The translations under genes and the position numbers were made by a program. Below the pieces are notes generated by a model. It searched no databases and was not told the origin of the DNA. It was given only the letters and a program-made list of their open reading frames with translations. This document shows positions 8,243 to 15,940 of a stretch of DNA of 64,000 nt, piece after piece. Each line of letters begins with the position of its first letter. Position 1 is the stretch's first letter. The stretch comes from an uncultured Lachnospiraceae bacterium (GTDB lineage: Bacteria; Bacillota; Clostridia; Lachnospirales; Lachnospiraceae). The stretch lies in NCBI GenBank assembly GCA_910577735.1, contig CAJTOO010000008.1:102751-166750 (forward strand), in the 5' to 3' direction.

Positions 8243-9391
8243 ATGGAAAAATTAGAATATATTGTGCCCTGTCACTTTGGACTGGAGGCAGTTTTAAAAA
8301 GAGAAATTCAGGATTTGGGTTATGAGATCGTGTCAGTGGAAGACGGCAGGATTGTTTTTGCGGGAGATAAAGAGGCGCTTTGCCGTGCCAATATTTTTTT
8401 GCGCAGTGCGGAACGCGTGCTTATTAAAATAGGCAGCTTCCATGCGGAAACTTTCGAGGAGCTTTTTCAGGGGACCAAGTCACTTCCCTGGGAAGCATAC
8501 ATACCCAGAGAAGGAAAGTTCTGGGTAGCCAAGGCAGCCAGTGTGAAAAGCAAGCTTTTCAGTCCTTCTGACATTCAGTCCATTATGAAGAAGGCGATGG
8601 TGGAGCGCATGAAGCGTATCTATCATATGGATTGGTTTGCGGAGAGCGGCGATTCCTATCCGGTCAGGGTCTTTATCAAGAAAGATGAAGTGACGGTTGG
8701 ACTGGATACTACTGGTGAATCCCTGCATAAGAGAGGGTATCGTAAACTCACAGCGAAGGCGCCTATTGCGGAGAATCTGGCGGCAGGGCTTCTGATGCTC
8801 ACTCCATGGCGTGGCAGCCGGATCCTTGTGGATCCTTTCTGTGGCAGTGGAACGATACCGATTGAGGCTGCCATGATGGCGGCTCGTATGGCTCCGGGCA
8901 GGAACCGTACTTTTCAGGCGGCGGCATGGGAACATATTGTGCCGGGTCGGCTGTGGAATCAGGTGAAAGAGGAGGCAGACTCCCGTGTAGATCTTACTGT
9001 ACAGACAGATATTCAGGGTTATGATATCGATGATGAGATGGTGTCCATTGCCCGGGCCAATGCGAGACTGGCTGGAGTGGATCGTCTGATTCATTTTCAG
9101 AAAAGGAGCGTGGAGCAGTTAAGCCATGCTAAAAAATATGGATTTATTCTGACCAATCCGCCCTATGGGGAGCGATTGGAAGATAAGAACAATCTGGAGT
9201 CCTTGTATCGGGCGCTGGGGGAGCGTTATCAGGCTTTGGATGCCTGGTCTATGTATCTGATCACTGCCTATGAGCAGGCAGAGGGAGCTATCGGCAGAAA
9301 GGCTGATAAGAACAGAAAGATTTATAATGGCATGATGAGGACCTATTTTTATCAATATATAGGGCCGAAGCCAACCGGGAACGGAAGATAA
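8243..9391 (+). CDS. THUMP-domain rRNA (guanine-N2)-methyltransferase, RlmL/YpsC-like
   Basis: 382 residues. Residues ~5-160 hold a ferredoxin-like plus THUMP domain (EYIVPCHFGLEAVLKREIQDLG); ~165-375 hold an AdoMet methyltransferase with DPFCGSGTIPIEAA near 205 and the NPPYGERL motif near 300 that defines N2-guanine or N6-adenine methylation. This is the short, single-methyltransferase form (YpsC), not the double RlmKL fusion. The stop is 1 bp before the next start, implying an operon with the amidase-like gene, rdgB and yfcE. Confidence 0.88.
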   Translation: MEKLEYIVPCHFGLEAVLKREIQDLGYEIVSVEDGRIVFAGDKEALCRANIFLRSAERVLIKIGSFHAETFEELFQGTKSLPWEAYIPREGKFWVAKAASVKSKLFSPSDIQSIMKKAMVERMKRIYHMDWFAESGDSYPVRVFIKKDEVTVGLDTTGESLHKRGYRKLTAKAPIAENLAAGLLMLTPWRGSRILVDPFCGSGTIPIEAAMMAARMAPGRNRTFQAAAWEHIVPGRLWNQVKEEADSRVDLTVQTDIQGYDIDDEMVSIARANARLAGVDRLIHFQKRSVEQLSHAKKYGFILTNPPYGERLEDKNNLESLYRALGERYQALDAWSMYLITAYEQAEGAIGRKADKNRKIYNGMMRTYFYQYIGPKPTGNGR

Positions 9392-9392
9392 A

Positions 9393-10469
9393 ATGCAGCA
9401 AAATAAGTTTATGAAAAAGGCAGCAGTATATTGTATCCTGTTCGTGGTGATAGCCATGAGCGTGATGTTATATTATTCTGCCAACAAGATTGTGGTGGTG
9501 GCGGATGTGGCGCAGGATGAAGTCATACGATCCGCCCAGGAGGAACAGGAAAGTACACTGACAGCAGTGGTGGATGAAAACCATATTACAATTGATCAGG
9601 ACAGACAGAATACGAATTACTTTTGCATTCCAATGCCGGGCGTTGTGAAAGCGGAAGAAGTGACGCTGGAAAATCATTATATGGATCAGGAACTCTGGGT
9701 AAATATTCAGGGTAAGAATATGAAAGACTACGACACTTTCTATGAGGAAAATGCCGTCTATGGCAATAGCCAGAATGTTGTAGATGGACATTTTGAGGTG
9801 GAGAATAACAGAATCTACCTGCGCTTTTCATTGACTGGGGTGTATGAATACCGCAGTATCTTTGAGGAGCAGACATTGTATGTGGAATTCGTGCCCTCGA
9901 AGGAAGTATATGAAAAGGTTATCGTGATAGATCCGGCATATGGTGCAGGGGTGAGCGGTGTGATTCAAGATGGTATTGCCGCTAAGGATATTACGCTGGA
10001 TATTGCAAAAGCACTGAAAGCAAGGTTTGATGAGACTGATATTAAGGTATATTATACCAGAATGGATGACAGTAACCCGGCACCGGAAAACAGGGTGAAG
10101 CTTGCTGCTGCCACCAAGGCGGATATGCTGATCCGCCTTGAGGTCAGCGGTGATGAGAACAGCAAGATATACGGTACGGAGGCAGTTTATAACAGCAGAT
10201 ATTTCATTCCTGGATTTGGCAGCGTGGAGCTGGCGGATATTCTGGAGCGGGAGGTAGTTACGGCCATAAGCGGCAAGGCAAATGGCCTGGTGGAGGCGGC
10301 AGATACAGATGAGGTGATCAGCGCTGCCACTGTTCCGGCGGCAGCTTTGAAAGTGGGGTATCTGACAAATGCGCAGGAGTCCATCCTTTTGCAGCGGGAA
10401 GATTATATTAACCGGATTGCAGAGGGAATCTACAACGCGGTCATGAAGGCTTACGAGGGAGAAGTGTAA
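9393..10469 (+). CDS. Membrane-anchored amidase_3-fold protein lacking the zinc ligands
   Basis: 358 residues with one N-terminal membrane segment (~residues 8-27) and a large extracytoplasmic part. The C-terminal ~180 residues follow the N-acetylmuramoyl-L-alanine amidase (Amidase_3) pattern: IVIDPAYGAGVSG, DITLDIAKALKARF, VYYTRMDD, RVKLAAATKADMLIRLEVSG, VGYLTN. Active members read DPGHGG, an Glu before KDxxL, SIHxN and ExxFxSN at these places. Here the expected His, Glu, His and Glu are replaced (DPAYGA, GIAAKD, IRLEV, LKVGYL). I infer an inactive amidase fold with a structural or regulatory role at the cell wall. Confidence 0.72.
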   Translation: MQQNKFMKKAAVYCILFVVIAMSVMLYYSANKIVVVADVAQDEVIRSAQEEQESTLTAVVDENHITIDQDRQNTNYFCIPMPGVVKAEEVTLENHYMDQELWVNIQGKNMKDYDTFYEENAVYGNSQNVVDGHFEVENNRIYLRFSLTGVYEYRSIFEEQTLYVEFVPSKEVYEKVIVIDPAYGAGVSGVIQDGIAAKDITLDIAKALKARFDETDIKVYYTRMDDSNPAPENRVKLAAATKADMLIRLEVSGDENSKIYGTEAVYNSRYFIPGFGSVELADILEREVVTAISGKANGLVEAADTDEVISAATVPAAALKVGYLTNAQESILLQREDYINRIAEGIYNAVMKAYEGEV

Positions 10470-10473
10470 GGAA

Positions 10474-11097
10474 ATGTATAAGATTATATTTGCCACGGGC
10501 AATCAGGGTAAGATGCGGGAAGTTCGAGCAATTTTACAGGATGTGGAGGCGGAAATTTTGTCTATGAAGGAAGCGGGAGTCTTGCTTGATATAGAGGAGA
10601 ACGGCACCACCTTTGTGGAAAATGCTATCATCAAGGCCAAAGCGGTAGCGCAGGCACTTGCCCAAAAGCCAGAATTTGCATCCGATTGTGTCGTATTGGC
10701 AGATGATTCCGGCCTGGAAATCGATTGTCTGGGAGGCGAGCCGGGAATTTATTCGGCCAGATATCTTGGAGAGGAGACGCCCTTTGACGTAAAGAGCCGG
10801 GATTTCTTAAAGCGTCTTGAGGGTGTTGCGGATGAGAAACGTAAGGCCAGGTTTGTCTGTGCCATCGCAGCAGTGTGGCCTGACGGTGAGACAGTGACTG
10901 CCTTGGGTACAATTGAAGGAAGAATCGGGTATGAGCTGATAGGCGATAATGGGTTTGGGTATGATTCGATTTTTTATCTGCCGGAATATGGGCGTACAGC
11001 GGCAGAACTTTCTGATGAGGAGAAGAATGCAATCAGTCATCGCAGCCGGGCTTTAGCGCAGATGAAACCAGAACTTATGAAAAGGATGTTCAGGTAA
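10474..11097 (+). CDS. rdgB: XTP/dITP pyrophosphatase (HAM1/RdgB family)
   Basis: 207 residues. The N-terminal IIFATGNQGKMREVRAIL, VLADDSGLEID near residue 72 and GFGYDSIFYLPEYG near 150 are the family signatures. It hydrolyses non-canonical purine triphosphates to monophosphates, keeping them out of DNA and RNA. The gap to the upstream gene is 4 bp and to the downstream phosphodiesterase 5 bp. The rdgB-yfcE pair is common in Firmicutes. Confidence 0.93.
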   Translation: MYKIIFATGNQGKMREVRAILQDVEAEILSMKEAGVLLDIEENGTTFVENAIIKAKAVAQALAQKPEFASDCVVLADDSGLEIDCLGGEPGIYSARYLGEETPFDVKSRDFLKRLEGVADEKRKARFVCAIAAVWPDGETVTALGTIEGRIGYELIGDNGFGYDSIFYLPEYGRTAAELSDEEKNAISHRSRALAQMKPELMKRMFR

Positions 11098-11102
11098 CAG
11101 AT

Positions 11103-11585
11103 ATGAGGATTTTAATTGTCAGCGATACCCATCGCCATAATGAAAATTTCTTAAAAGTCGTGGAACAGGCGGGCCCCTTTGATATGGTGGTCCATTGCGG
11201 TGATGTGGAAGGGAGCGAGTACATTATAAGTGAGGCAGCGGGATGTCCGGTAATGATGGTACAGGGCAACAATGACTTCTTCTCCGAACTTCCCAGGGAG
11301 AGGGAATTTATGATAGGTCAGTATAAAGTATGGCTGACCCATGGGCATCACTATTACATAGCCATGAATACAGAGACCATCAAGCAGGAAGGAAGGGCCA
11401 GGGAAGTGGATATTGTCATGTGCGGCCACACCCATAAGCCAGTGATTGACATAGGAAAAGACATCACACTGATCAATCCTGGCAGTATCAGTTACCCGAG
11501 GCAGGAAAACCGCAAACCAAGTTATGTACTCATGGAGATCGATGCTGAGGGGCAGGTTCACTATGCGCTCAACTATGTTTCGTAG
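11103..11585 (+). CDS. YfcE/MJ0936-type metallophosphoesterase
   Basis: 160 residues with a calcineurin-like metal site: VSDTHRH near residue 6, VVHCGDVEG near 31, VQGNND near 54, LTHGHHY near 77 and CGHTHKP near 102. It is a cytoplasmic phosphodiesterase of uncertain natural substrate. Last gene of the rlmL-like/amidase-like/rdgB operon; the tRNA promoter begins 100 bp later. Confidence 0.9.
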   Translation: MRILIVSDTHRHNENFLKVVEQAGPFDMVVHCGDVEGSEYIISEAAGCPVMMVQGNNDFFSELPREREFMIGQYKVWLTHGHHYYIAMNTETIKQEGRAREVDIVMCGHTHKPVIDIGKDITLINPGSISYPRQENRKPSYVLMEIDAEGQVHYALNYVS

Positions 11586-11684
11586 GGCAGGCTTAAAATA
11601 CCAGCGGCAGGGAAGGGAAATTTCAGGTGAAAACCTTATTGCCATAAACAGAGAAAAATTTAGAAAAAATTTGAAAGAAACAGG

Positions 11685-11713
11685 TTGACAGGAAAAAAAC
11701 AGTATTATATAAT
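11685..11713 (+). promoter_or_regulatory. Consensus sigma-A promoter of the tRNA cluster
   Basis: TTGACA (11685-11690), 17-bp spacer, TATAAT (11708-11713), 40 bp before the first tRNA. Both hexamers are perfect, as expected for stable RNA genes. Confidence 0.9.
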
Positions 11714-11752
11714 GTTAAATGCGTTGTGAAGAATTCGGCGCCTAATACCTTG

Positions 11753-11827
11753 CGGGGTGTGGCTCAGCTTGGCTAGAGCGCCTGGTTTGGGACCAGGAGG
11801 TCGCAGGTTCGAATCCTGTCACCCCGA
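11753..11827 (+). tRNA. tRNA-Pro (UGG)
   Basis: The 7-bp acceptor CGGGGTG/CACCCCG, D-arm, anticodon loop TTTGGGA with anticodon TGG, and T-arm with GGTTCGAATCC are all present. The CCA is not encoded. Confidence 0.95.
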
Positions 11828-11843
11828 CGCAATCATATAATAT

Positions 11844-11914
11844 GCGGGTGTAGTTCAATGGTAGAACACCAGCCTTCCAAGCTGGACACGTGGGTTCGAT
11901 TCCCATCACCCGCT
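11844..11914 (+). tRNA. tRNA-Gly (UCC)
   Basis: Acceptor GCGGGTG/CACCCGC, anticodon loop CTTCCAA with anticodon TCC, T-loop TTCGATT. 71 nt. Confidence 0.95.
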
Positions 11915-11972
11915 CTTATACATGAGAAGATTTATAAATCTTATGTATTAGGGTTACCATTTCAGGTAATAC

Positions 11973-12046
<74 letters not shown>

Positions 12047-12110
12047 CTTGGGACTTGCAGTGCAAATCCCGCAAACGGACTTCATTCGAGTTTGTGGAGC
12101 AAATCTCGCA

Positions 12111-12133
12111 ATCGAGCGAAGCTCGATTTTTTA
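12111..12133 (+). terminator. Terminator-like hairpin inside the tRNA cluster
   Basis: ATCGAGC-GAA-GCTCGAT followed by TTTTTA. It separates Pro-Gly-Arg from His-Gln-Lys and could end or attenuate the first transcript. No clear second promoter is seen between it and tRNA-His, only 3 bp away. Confidence 0.7.
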
Positions 12134-12136
12134 TAT

Positions 12137-12211
12137 GGTGGGTATGGCGCAGTTGGTTAGCGCGCCAGATTGTGGCTCTGGAGGCCGAGGGTTCGAGTCC
12201 CTCTATCCACC
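12137..12211 (+). tRNA. tRNA-His (GUG)
   Basis: Acceptor GTGGGTA/TATCCAC with the extra G-1 opposite C73 typical of tRNA-His; anticodon loop TTGTGGC with anticodon GTG; T-loop TTCGAGT. Confidence 0.95.
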
Positions 12212-12254
12212 TTCACATGGGAAAGTGCAGGGCACAGTCTGGTATTACCAATAA

Positions 12255-12326
12255 TGGGCTATCGCCAAGGGGTAAGGCACAGGACTTTGACTCCTGTATT
12301 CGCTGGTTCAAATCCAGCTAGCCCAG
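12255..12326 (+). tRNA. tRNA-Gln (UUG)
   Basis: Acceptor TGGGCTA/TAGCCCA, anticodon loop CTTTGAC with anticodon TTG, T-loop TTCAAAT. 72 nt. Confidence 0.95.
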
Positions 12327-12330
12327 TTAC

Positions 12331-12403
12331 GGAGCACTAGCTCAGTCGGTAGAGCACCTGACTTTTAATCAGGTTGTCGGGGGTTCGAATCCCCCGTGCT
12401 TCA
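12331..12403 (+). tRNA. tRNA-Lys (UUU), likely integration target
   Basis: Acceptor GGAGCAC/GTGCTTC with one G-U pair, anticodon loop CTTTTAA with anticodon TTT, T-loop TTCGAAT. Its 3' end (CCCCCGTGCTTCA) is repeated twice just downstream, next to an integrase gene, so this tRNA is the probable attachment site. Confidence 0.95.
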
Positions 12404-12525
12404 CTAAGCAAGAAAAGAAAGTAAATAGGGGATTCGAACCCCGTTTGATATCCCCCGTGCTTCATTAAGCAAGAAAAGAAAGTAAATAGGGGATTCGAAC
12501 CCCGTTTGATATCCCCCGTGCTTCA
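12391..12525 (+). repeat. Tandem 61-bp att-like repeats derived from the tRNA-Lys 3' end
   Basis: CCCCCGTGCTTCA occurs at 12391-12403 (inside the tRNA), 12452-12464 and 12513-12525, exactly 61 bp apart. The intervening 48 bp are the same in both units but for one C/T change. Each unit also contains GGGGATTCGAACCCC, which looks like a tRNA T-arm. The layout suggests scars of repeated integration or duplication at one attachment core. No matching core was seen near the right end of the tail locus. Confidence 0.75.
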
Positions 12526-12536
12526 TGAAAGACAAT

Positions 12537-12578
12537 ATAGCGGAAACCCAGTGAAATAGAAGGTTTCTGCTATTTTTT
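12537..12578 (+). terminator. Terminator after the tRNA-Lys repeats
   Basis: ATAGCGGAAACC pairs with GGTTTCTGCTAT (one mismatch) and is followed by TTTTTT. It ends tRNA-side transcription before the convergent integrase gene. Confidence 0.8.
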
Positions 12579-12624
12579 GTGTTTTTATGGGTTGCTGAAA
12601 TGCAATGAAAATGGTGTTTTGGAG

Positions 12625-12686
12625 TGTAGTCAAGCTGTAGTCAGAGGGAAAAATGTAGTCAAAAGTGTAGTCAGAAACGCAGTCAA
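12625..12686. promoter_or_regulatory. TGTAGTCA direct repeats, probable integrase arm-type sites
   Basis: TGTAGTCA occurs at 12625, 12636, 12654 and 12666, with a degenerate CGCAGTCA at 12679. Short direct repeats between the attachment core and the integrase stop are where lambda-type integrases place their arm-binding sites. No protein-binding evidence exists here; the call is positional. Confidence 0.6.
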
Positions 12687-12720
12687 AAATAGATAGAGAG
12701 ATACATGAAAAAGCAGCCCG

Positions 12721-13869
12721 TCACAGGACTGCTCTAATGACTTCATTTATCTTATCGACGGCCTGTTCCTTCTCCTCATCCAGATGGGCGTAAACCTCCA
12801 TGATGAGTTTGATATCAGAGTGGCCCATGAGATCTGCAGCTTTCAGGATACTGATCCCGGAGTAATAGAGCATCGTTGCATAGTTATGACGGAAGATATG
12901 TGCGGTGAGGCCATTGACAGGGTTTGGCGCCTGCTTTGTAGAGACAGCTTGGTTCATTTCCCTGATGATGCGCTTCCAGGTCACTCTGAAACTCGATTTT
13001 GTGACCATGCCGCCGTTAGTAGTGAAAAGGAGCACAGGACCGTCCTTGGGGCCGATAGAGGCATTTGTAGAGACATTATGTATGTATCTGGAGATGGCAA
13101 AGATCAGGTCGTCAGGGATCGGAACGGAGCGCTGGCCATCCTGAGATTTTGGGATAGCCTTCCATACAGATCTGTTCCCGTCGAAGACGATCACATTTCT
13201 CACGGATATCAATTTCTTTTTCAGGTCAACATCCTCGATGCGCAGGGCAAGGACTTCCTGGCGGCGCAGCCCGCAGCCGTAGAGGATATATACAAGTGCC
13301 CGGTCCGCATTGCTGAGTTCAGCACTGAACACGGCTTTCTTCTCGATCTCATACAGTGCCCGCTTTTCTGTACGCGGTTTAGATGGGAGTGTGATGTTAT
13401 CACAGATATCATTACGTAAGATACCATCCTTGACAGCGCGTCGGATGACCTGATACATGAACATCCTTGCGATCTCACAGGTCCGGTAGTGGTCCTTGTG
13501 ATCTGTGATCATCTCCTGGATGTCGGAAGAGAGCAGCTTAGACATCTTGATCTCACCGATGGCTAGGCCGACTACGTACTTTAGGCTCTCCATGTACATA
13601 CGGTTGGTATTGAGTTCTTTTACACTCTTATAGGTCCTGATCCATTTCTCAGCATAGTCGTAGACAGTGATGTCCTCTGGTTCTATGACATACTGCTCTG
13701 TTTTGAGTAGATACCGGGCTTCAGCGACTTTTTCTTCCAGCTCCTTGCTGCTCTTTGCATAGAGTGATATCCGGATAGGTCTGCCGTTCTCATCATACTT
13801 TCCTGTGGAGACATGTGTGTAGTATCGGCCATCTGAACGGGGCTTGTACTTATCATTTCTTTTTGCCAT
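12721..13869 (-). CDS. int: Tyrosine-recombinase phage integrase
   Basis: 382 residues from the ATG at 13869, with GGGAGG 9 bases upstream. Residues ~5-55 are an arm-binding (AP2-like) N-terminus, ~60-165 a SAM-like core-binding domain, ~175-375 the catalytic domain. Visible catalytic residues: Arg in CGLRRQEVLALR, HIFRHNYATML (HxxR), LMGHSDIKLIMEVYAH (His and the nucleophilic Tyr). It is intact and reads toward the tRNA-Lys repeats, so it should act on that core. Confidence 0.92.
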   Translation of the reverse strand: MAKRNDKYKPRSDGRYYTHVSTGKYDENGRPIRISLYAKSSKELEEKVAEARYLLKTEQYVIEPEDITVYDYAEKWIRTYKSVKELNTNRMYMESLKYVVGLAIGEIKMSKLLSSDIQEMITDHKDHYRTCEIARMFMYQVIRRAVKDGILRNDICDNITLPSKPRTEKRALYEIEKKAVFSAELSNADRALVYILYGCGLRRQEVLALRIEDVDLKKKLISVRNVIVFDGNRSVWKAIPKSQDGQRSVPIPDDLIFAISRYIHNVSTNASIGPKDGPVLLFTTNGGMVTKSSFRVTWKRIIREMNQAVSTKQAPNPVNGLTAHIFRHNYATMLYYSGISILKAADLMGHSDIKLIMEVYAHLDEEKEQAVDKINEVIRAVL

Positions 13870-14116
13870 ACAGGTCATCCTCCCTTGGGTTGCACCGGTG
13901 CAACTTAAAAATGGGTATAAAAATGCCCGGCGCTTGTATTTTGGCCGGGAGGATGATATAATTCACTTGTTGAGGGTGATTATATCGGTACTCCCGGTGT
14001 GATCCATTCCGCTCTGGTGTTGGTAGCATCAGGGCGGAATTTATTTTATGTATGTTCGTCAAGATGTTTTGGCACAGTCGGTAAGGCGCATTTTGCCATC
14101 TGCGGCGCGCATCTTC

Positions 14117-14141
14117 AAACGTACACAATTTGTGTACGTTT
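14117..14141. promoter_or_regulatory. 25-bp perfect palindrome (candidate operator)
   Basis: AAACGTACACAA-T-TTGTGTACGTTT, a 12+1+12 dyad. A looser TTCAAA/TTTGAAG pairing flanks it. It has no T-run, so an operator for a dimeric regulator of int or excision is more likely than a terminator. Confidence 0.5.
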
Positions 14142-14186
14142 CATTTGAAGGTTTATCTACCTTCACTGAAGTTGCAACAGTGATGT

Positions 14187-14220
14187 AAATAAAAAGGCAG
14201 ATAACCGAAGTTACCTGCCT
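14187..14220 (-). terminator. Terminator of the PBECR-like nuclease gene
   Basis: On the minus strand AGGCAGGTAAC and GTTATCTGCCT pair around a TTCG tetraloop, followed by TTTTTATTT. It lies 127 bp past the stop of the minus-strand gene at 14347. Confidence 0.85.
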
Positions 14221-14346
14221 GTAAGTTTGAATGAAATAGGTGGGTGACAATCCACATCTCCTAACAATGGGTGACGGCCGCCTGTTCCGTCCTCAGATTT
14301 CACTCAATATAGCCTACTCATCTGGTAACTTAATTATACAATAAAT

Positions 14347-14715
14347 CTACTGTGTGTCAAGTTTTTTAAGCGTTCCTTTTTCTAAATATCTCTCAGCATT
14401 GCATGTACTTAAGGAATGTAGAGTTTTTGCAAAGCATTTCCCGGAGGCTGTGACTTTGACTGCGACTCTGATATATTCTCCGTTTACTTCATATAGTCTG
14501 ACAAAGAGAATCGAAGCATCCTTTGGGTTGATTCCCACATAATCGGGAGAGTTGATGATCGTGCTTATGTCGTCATAATATTTATCATATTCATATGGAT
14601 GCCGGTTTTTAATATGCTCTATGTTAGCATCTCCGATAAAGACCGGTGTATTTGGTTTAATACACAAATCCAGAGTGTCAATTACGGCTTGTGAAATATA
14701 ACCGATAATCTCCAT
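14347..14715 (-). CDS. PBECR-type (Barnase/EndoU/ColicinE5-D/RelE-like) nuclease-domain protein
   Basis: 122 residues. The layout PVFIGDANIEHIKNRHPYEYDKYY, then NSPDYVGINPKDASILFVRLYEVNGEYIRVAVKVTASGKCFAKTLHSL and a final YLEKGTLKKL, is characteristic of the phage PBECR nuclease families. The His-Arg-His of HIKNRH and the later Lys/Thr are the likely active-site residues. It lies 73 bp downstream of the repressor on the same strand and is the penultimate gene before int. In such phages these nucleases are thought to act in phage-host or phage-phage conflict; RNA is a probable target. Function is inferred from the family. Confidence 0.68.
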   Translation of the reverse strand: MEIIGYISQAVIDTLDLCIKPNTPVFIGDANIEHIKNRHPYEYDKYYDDISTIINSPDYVGINPKDASILFVRLYEVNGEYIRVAVKVTASGKCFAKTLHSLSTCNAERYLEKGTLKKLDTQ

Positions 14716-14788
14716 AAAAGCGAACGTTCCTCCTAAGTACAGTACCTAATGCCAATTTATTAATAAACCTTCGTTCCTAAGACGTGCT

Positions 14789-15526
14789 TTAAGCATATTC
14801 CAGTTTACCAACAACCCTTCCCATACAGCGGGCCGTCTCATTTAAAGGGATATTATCCTTTTCCGGATTAAGAGATATAAGTTCGGTCTTTCCGAGTTTT
14901 TTCACAAAACATTCATTATTCACAGAAAAGATTCCTACCTCACCTATTTCAATATGATCAGTCATTTCTACCAGCAGGGTCTCTCCATCATGATATATAG
15001 GTTCCATGCTGTTACCATTTACTCCTATGGCATAATCTGCTTTTCGGAAGGCAGGTATATCCGGAATCTCTATACGCTTGGTGGGCGGCATATCAAAGAT
15101 GATCTGGCCGGTTCCGGCTGAGGCGAGGCGGTAGTAATAGTTTATCATCCGGGTGGCAGCAGGAGTAGATGCGGCCTGATTTATCTGTCTCACACGTTCT
15201 GTTTCCTGGTTCAATATGTAAGATACCGTTTCCTGTCCATGTTGATCGAGGGCGCGGTATTTTTTTATATGTTCAATTTCTGAGGGTTTGATTTTAAATT
15301 CATCACCCTGTACGTTTAGTCCATAGGCTTCATTTAATATGCTAGAAGGGTCTACGTTGTAAATGTCACAAAGAGCACAAAATGTATCTATATCAGGCTC
15401 TGAGACACCATTTTCATAATTACTTAAAGTGTTCCCCTTTATACCGATTTTTTCAGCAACTTCGCTTTGTTTTAACTTAGCATTGGCCCGACCTTCTTTT
15501 AACTTTTCTATTATGTATTTATTCAA
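14789..15526 (-). CDS. CI-like repressor with S24/LexA autoprotease domain (first of two)
   Basis: 245 residues. Residues 5-60 form an HTH_3 domain (LKQSEVAEKIGIKGNTLSNYENG). Residues ~135-240 form a LexA/S24 peptidase: the probable cleavage site is the Ala-Gly in RLASAGTGQ, the nucleophile Ser is in GNSMEPIYHDGE and the Lys in ECFVKKLG. Such repressors are cleaved on RecA activation, giving SOS induction. It is divergent from the HTH gene at 15686 and likely represses the promoter at 15614. Confidence 0.9.
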   Translation of the reverse strand: MNKYIIEKLKEGRANAKLKQSEVAEKIGIKGNTLSNYENGVSEPDIDTFCALCDIYNVDPSSILNEAYGLNVQGDEFKIKPSEIEHIKKYRALDQHGQETVSYILNQETERVRQINQAASTPAATRMINYYYRLASAGTGQIIFDMPPTKRIEIPDIPAFRKADYAIGVNGNSMEPIYHDGETLLVEMTDHIEIGEVGIFSVNNECFVKKLGKTELISLNPEKDNIPLNETARCMGRVVGKLEYA

Positions 15527-15613
15527 AAACTCACCACCTTTTTAAGATGATTTCATTATAATCAAGAATTTAGAATTTGTAAACAAAAAATTCGAAAAAC
15601 ATGAAATTAATTA

Positions 15614-15642
15614 TTGACACATCAATAAACTCGATATATAAC
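15614..15642 (+). promoter_or_regulatory. Promoter of the first rightward phage-type operon
   Basis: TTGACA (15614-15619), 17-bp spacer, TATAAC (15637-15642), 44 bp upstream of the HTH gene. AT-rich half-repeats (ATCAAGAAT) at about 15560 and 15649 flank it and may be operator sites for the divergent repressor. Confidence 0.7.
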
Positions 15643-15685
15643 CAGAAATATCAAGAATACCAAAATTCAGAGGAGGTGATTCGGA

Positions 15686-15940
15686 TTGTTTGTATTAGAT
15701 ACAGAAGGGATAAAGGCATTTATCGAATTGTCTGGATTAAAACAAAAGGCAATTTCTGAAAAAGCAGGAATATCAGAAACTGCATTAAGTTTAATTCTTC
15801 AGGGGAAGCGCAGATGTGAGATTGGAGAATATGCAACAATCTGCTGGGTGTTGAACGTAAGCACGGACAAGTTTTTGCAGCAGAGGATGCCAGAGCAGGA
15901 GGGAGGTGAGAAAAATGAAATTGGGATCAAAAAAGAATAA
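15686..15940 (+). CDS. Cro-like XRE-family DNA-binding protein
   Basis: 84 residues with a helix-turn-helix at ~15-65 (LKQKAISEKAGISETALSLILQGKRRCEIGEYATICWVLNV). The TTG at 15686 is chosen because AGGAGGTGAT lies 7 bases upstream. Its position opposite an S24 repressor suggests a Cro or antirepressor role. Confidence 0.8.
   Translation: MFVLDTEGIKAFIELSGLKQKAISEKAGISETALSLILQGKRRCEIGEYATICWVLNVSTDKFLQQRMPEQEGGEKNEIGIKKE

Larger units (their letters stand above)
13879..14346. other. Non-coding region upstream of the integrase
   Basis: 468 bp without a supported gene. It contains a GTTGCACCGGTGCAAC palindrome at about 13889-13904 just before the integrase start, a 25-bp perfect palindrome at 14117-14141, and the terminator at 14187-14220 that ends the minus-strand nuclease gene. 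The 91-codon minus-strand frame at 13853-14128 has no ribosome binding site and no recognisable content, so I do not call it. Confidence 0.55.

Noticed and set aside
12404..12525. Additional tRNA-Lys genes in the tandem repeats
   Set aside because: Only the T-arm-like hairpin and the 3' end are present; acceptor, D-arm and anticodon arm are missing.
12391..12686. CRISPR array
   Set aside because: The direct repeats are tandem 61-bp units with no variable spacers, and the TGTAGTCA repeats are too short and unevenly spaced; no cas genes are present.
13853..14128. 91-codon minus-strand frame upstream of the integrase
   Set aside because: No ribosome binding site, no recognisable content, and it spans a perfect palindrome; it is better read as leader DNA.
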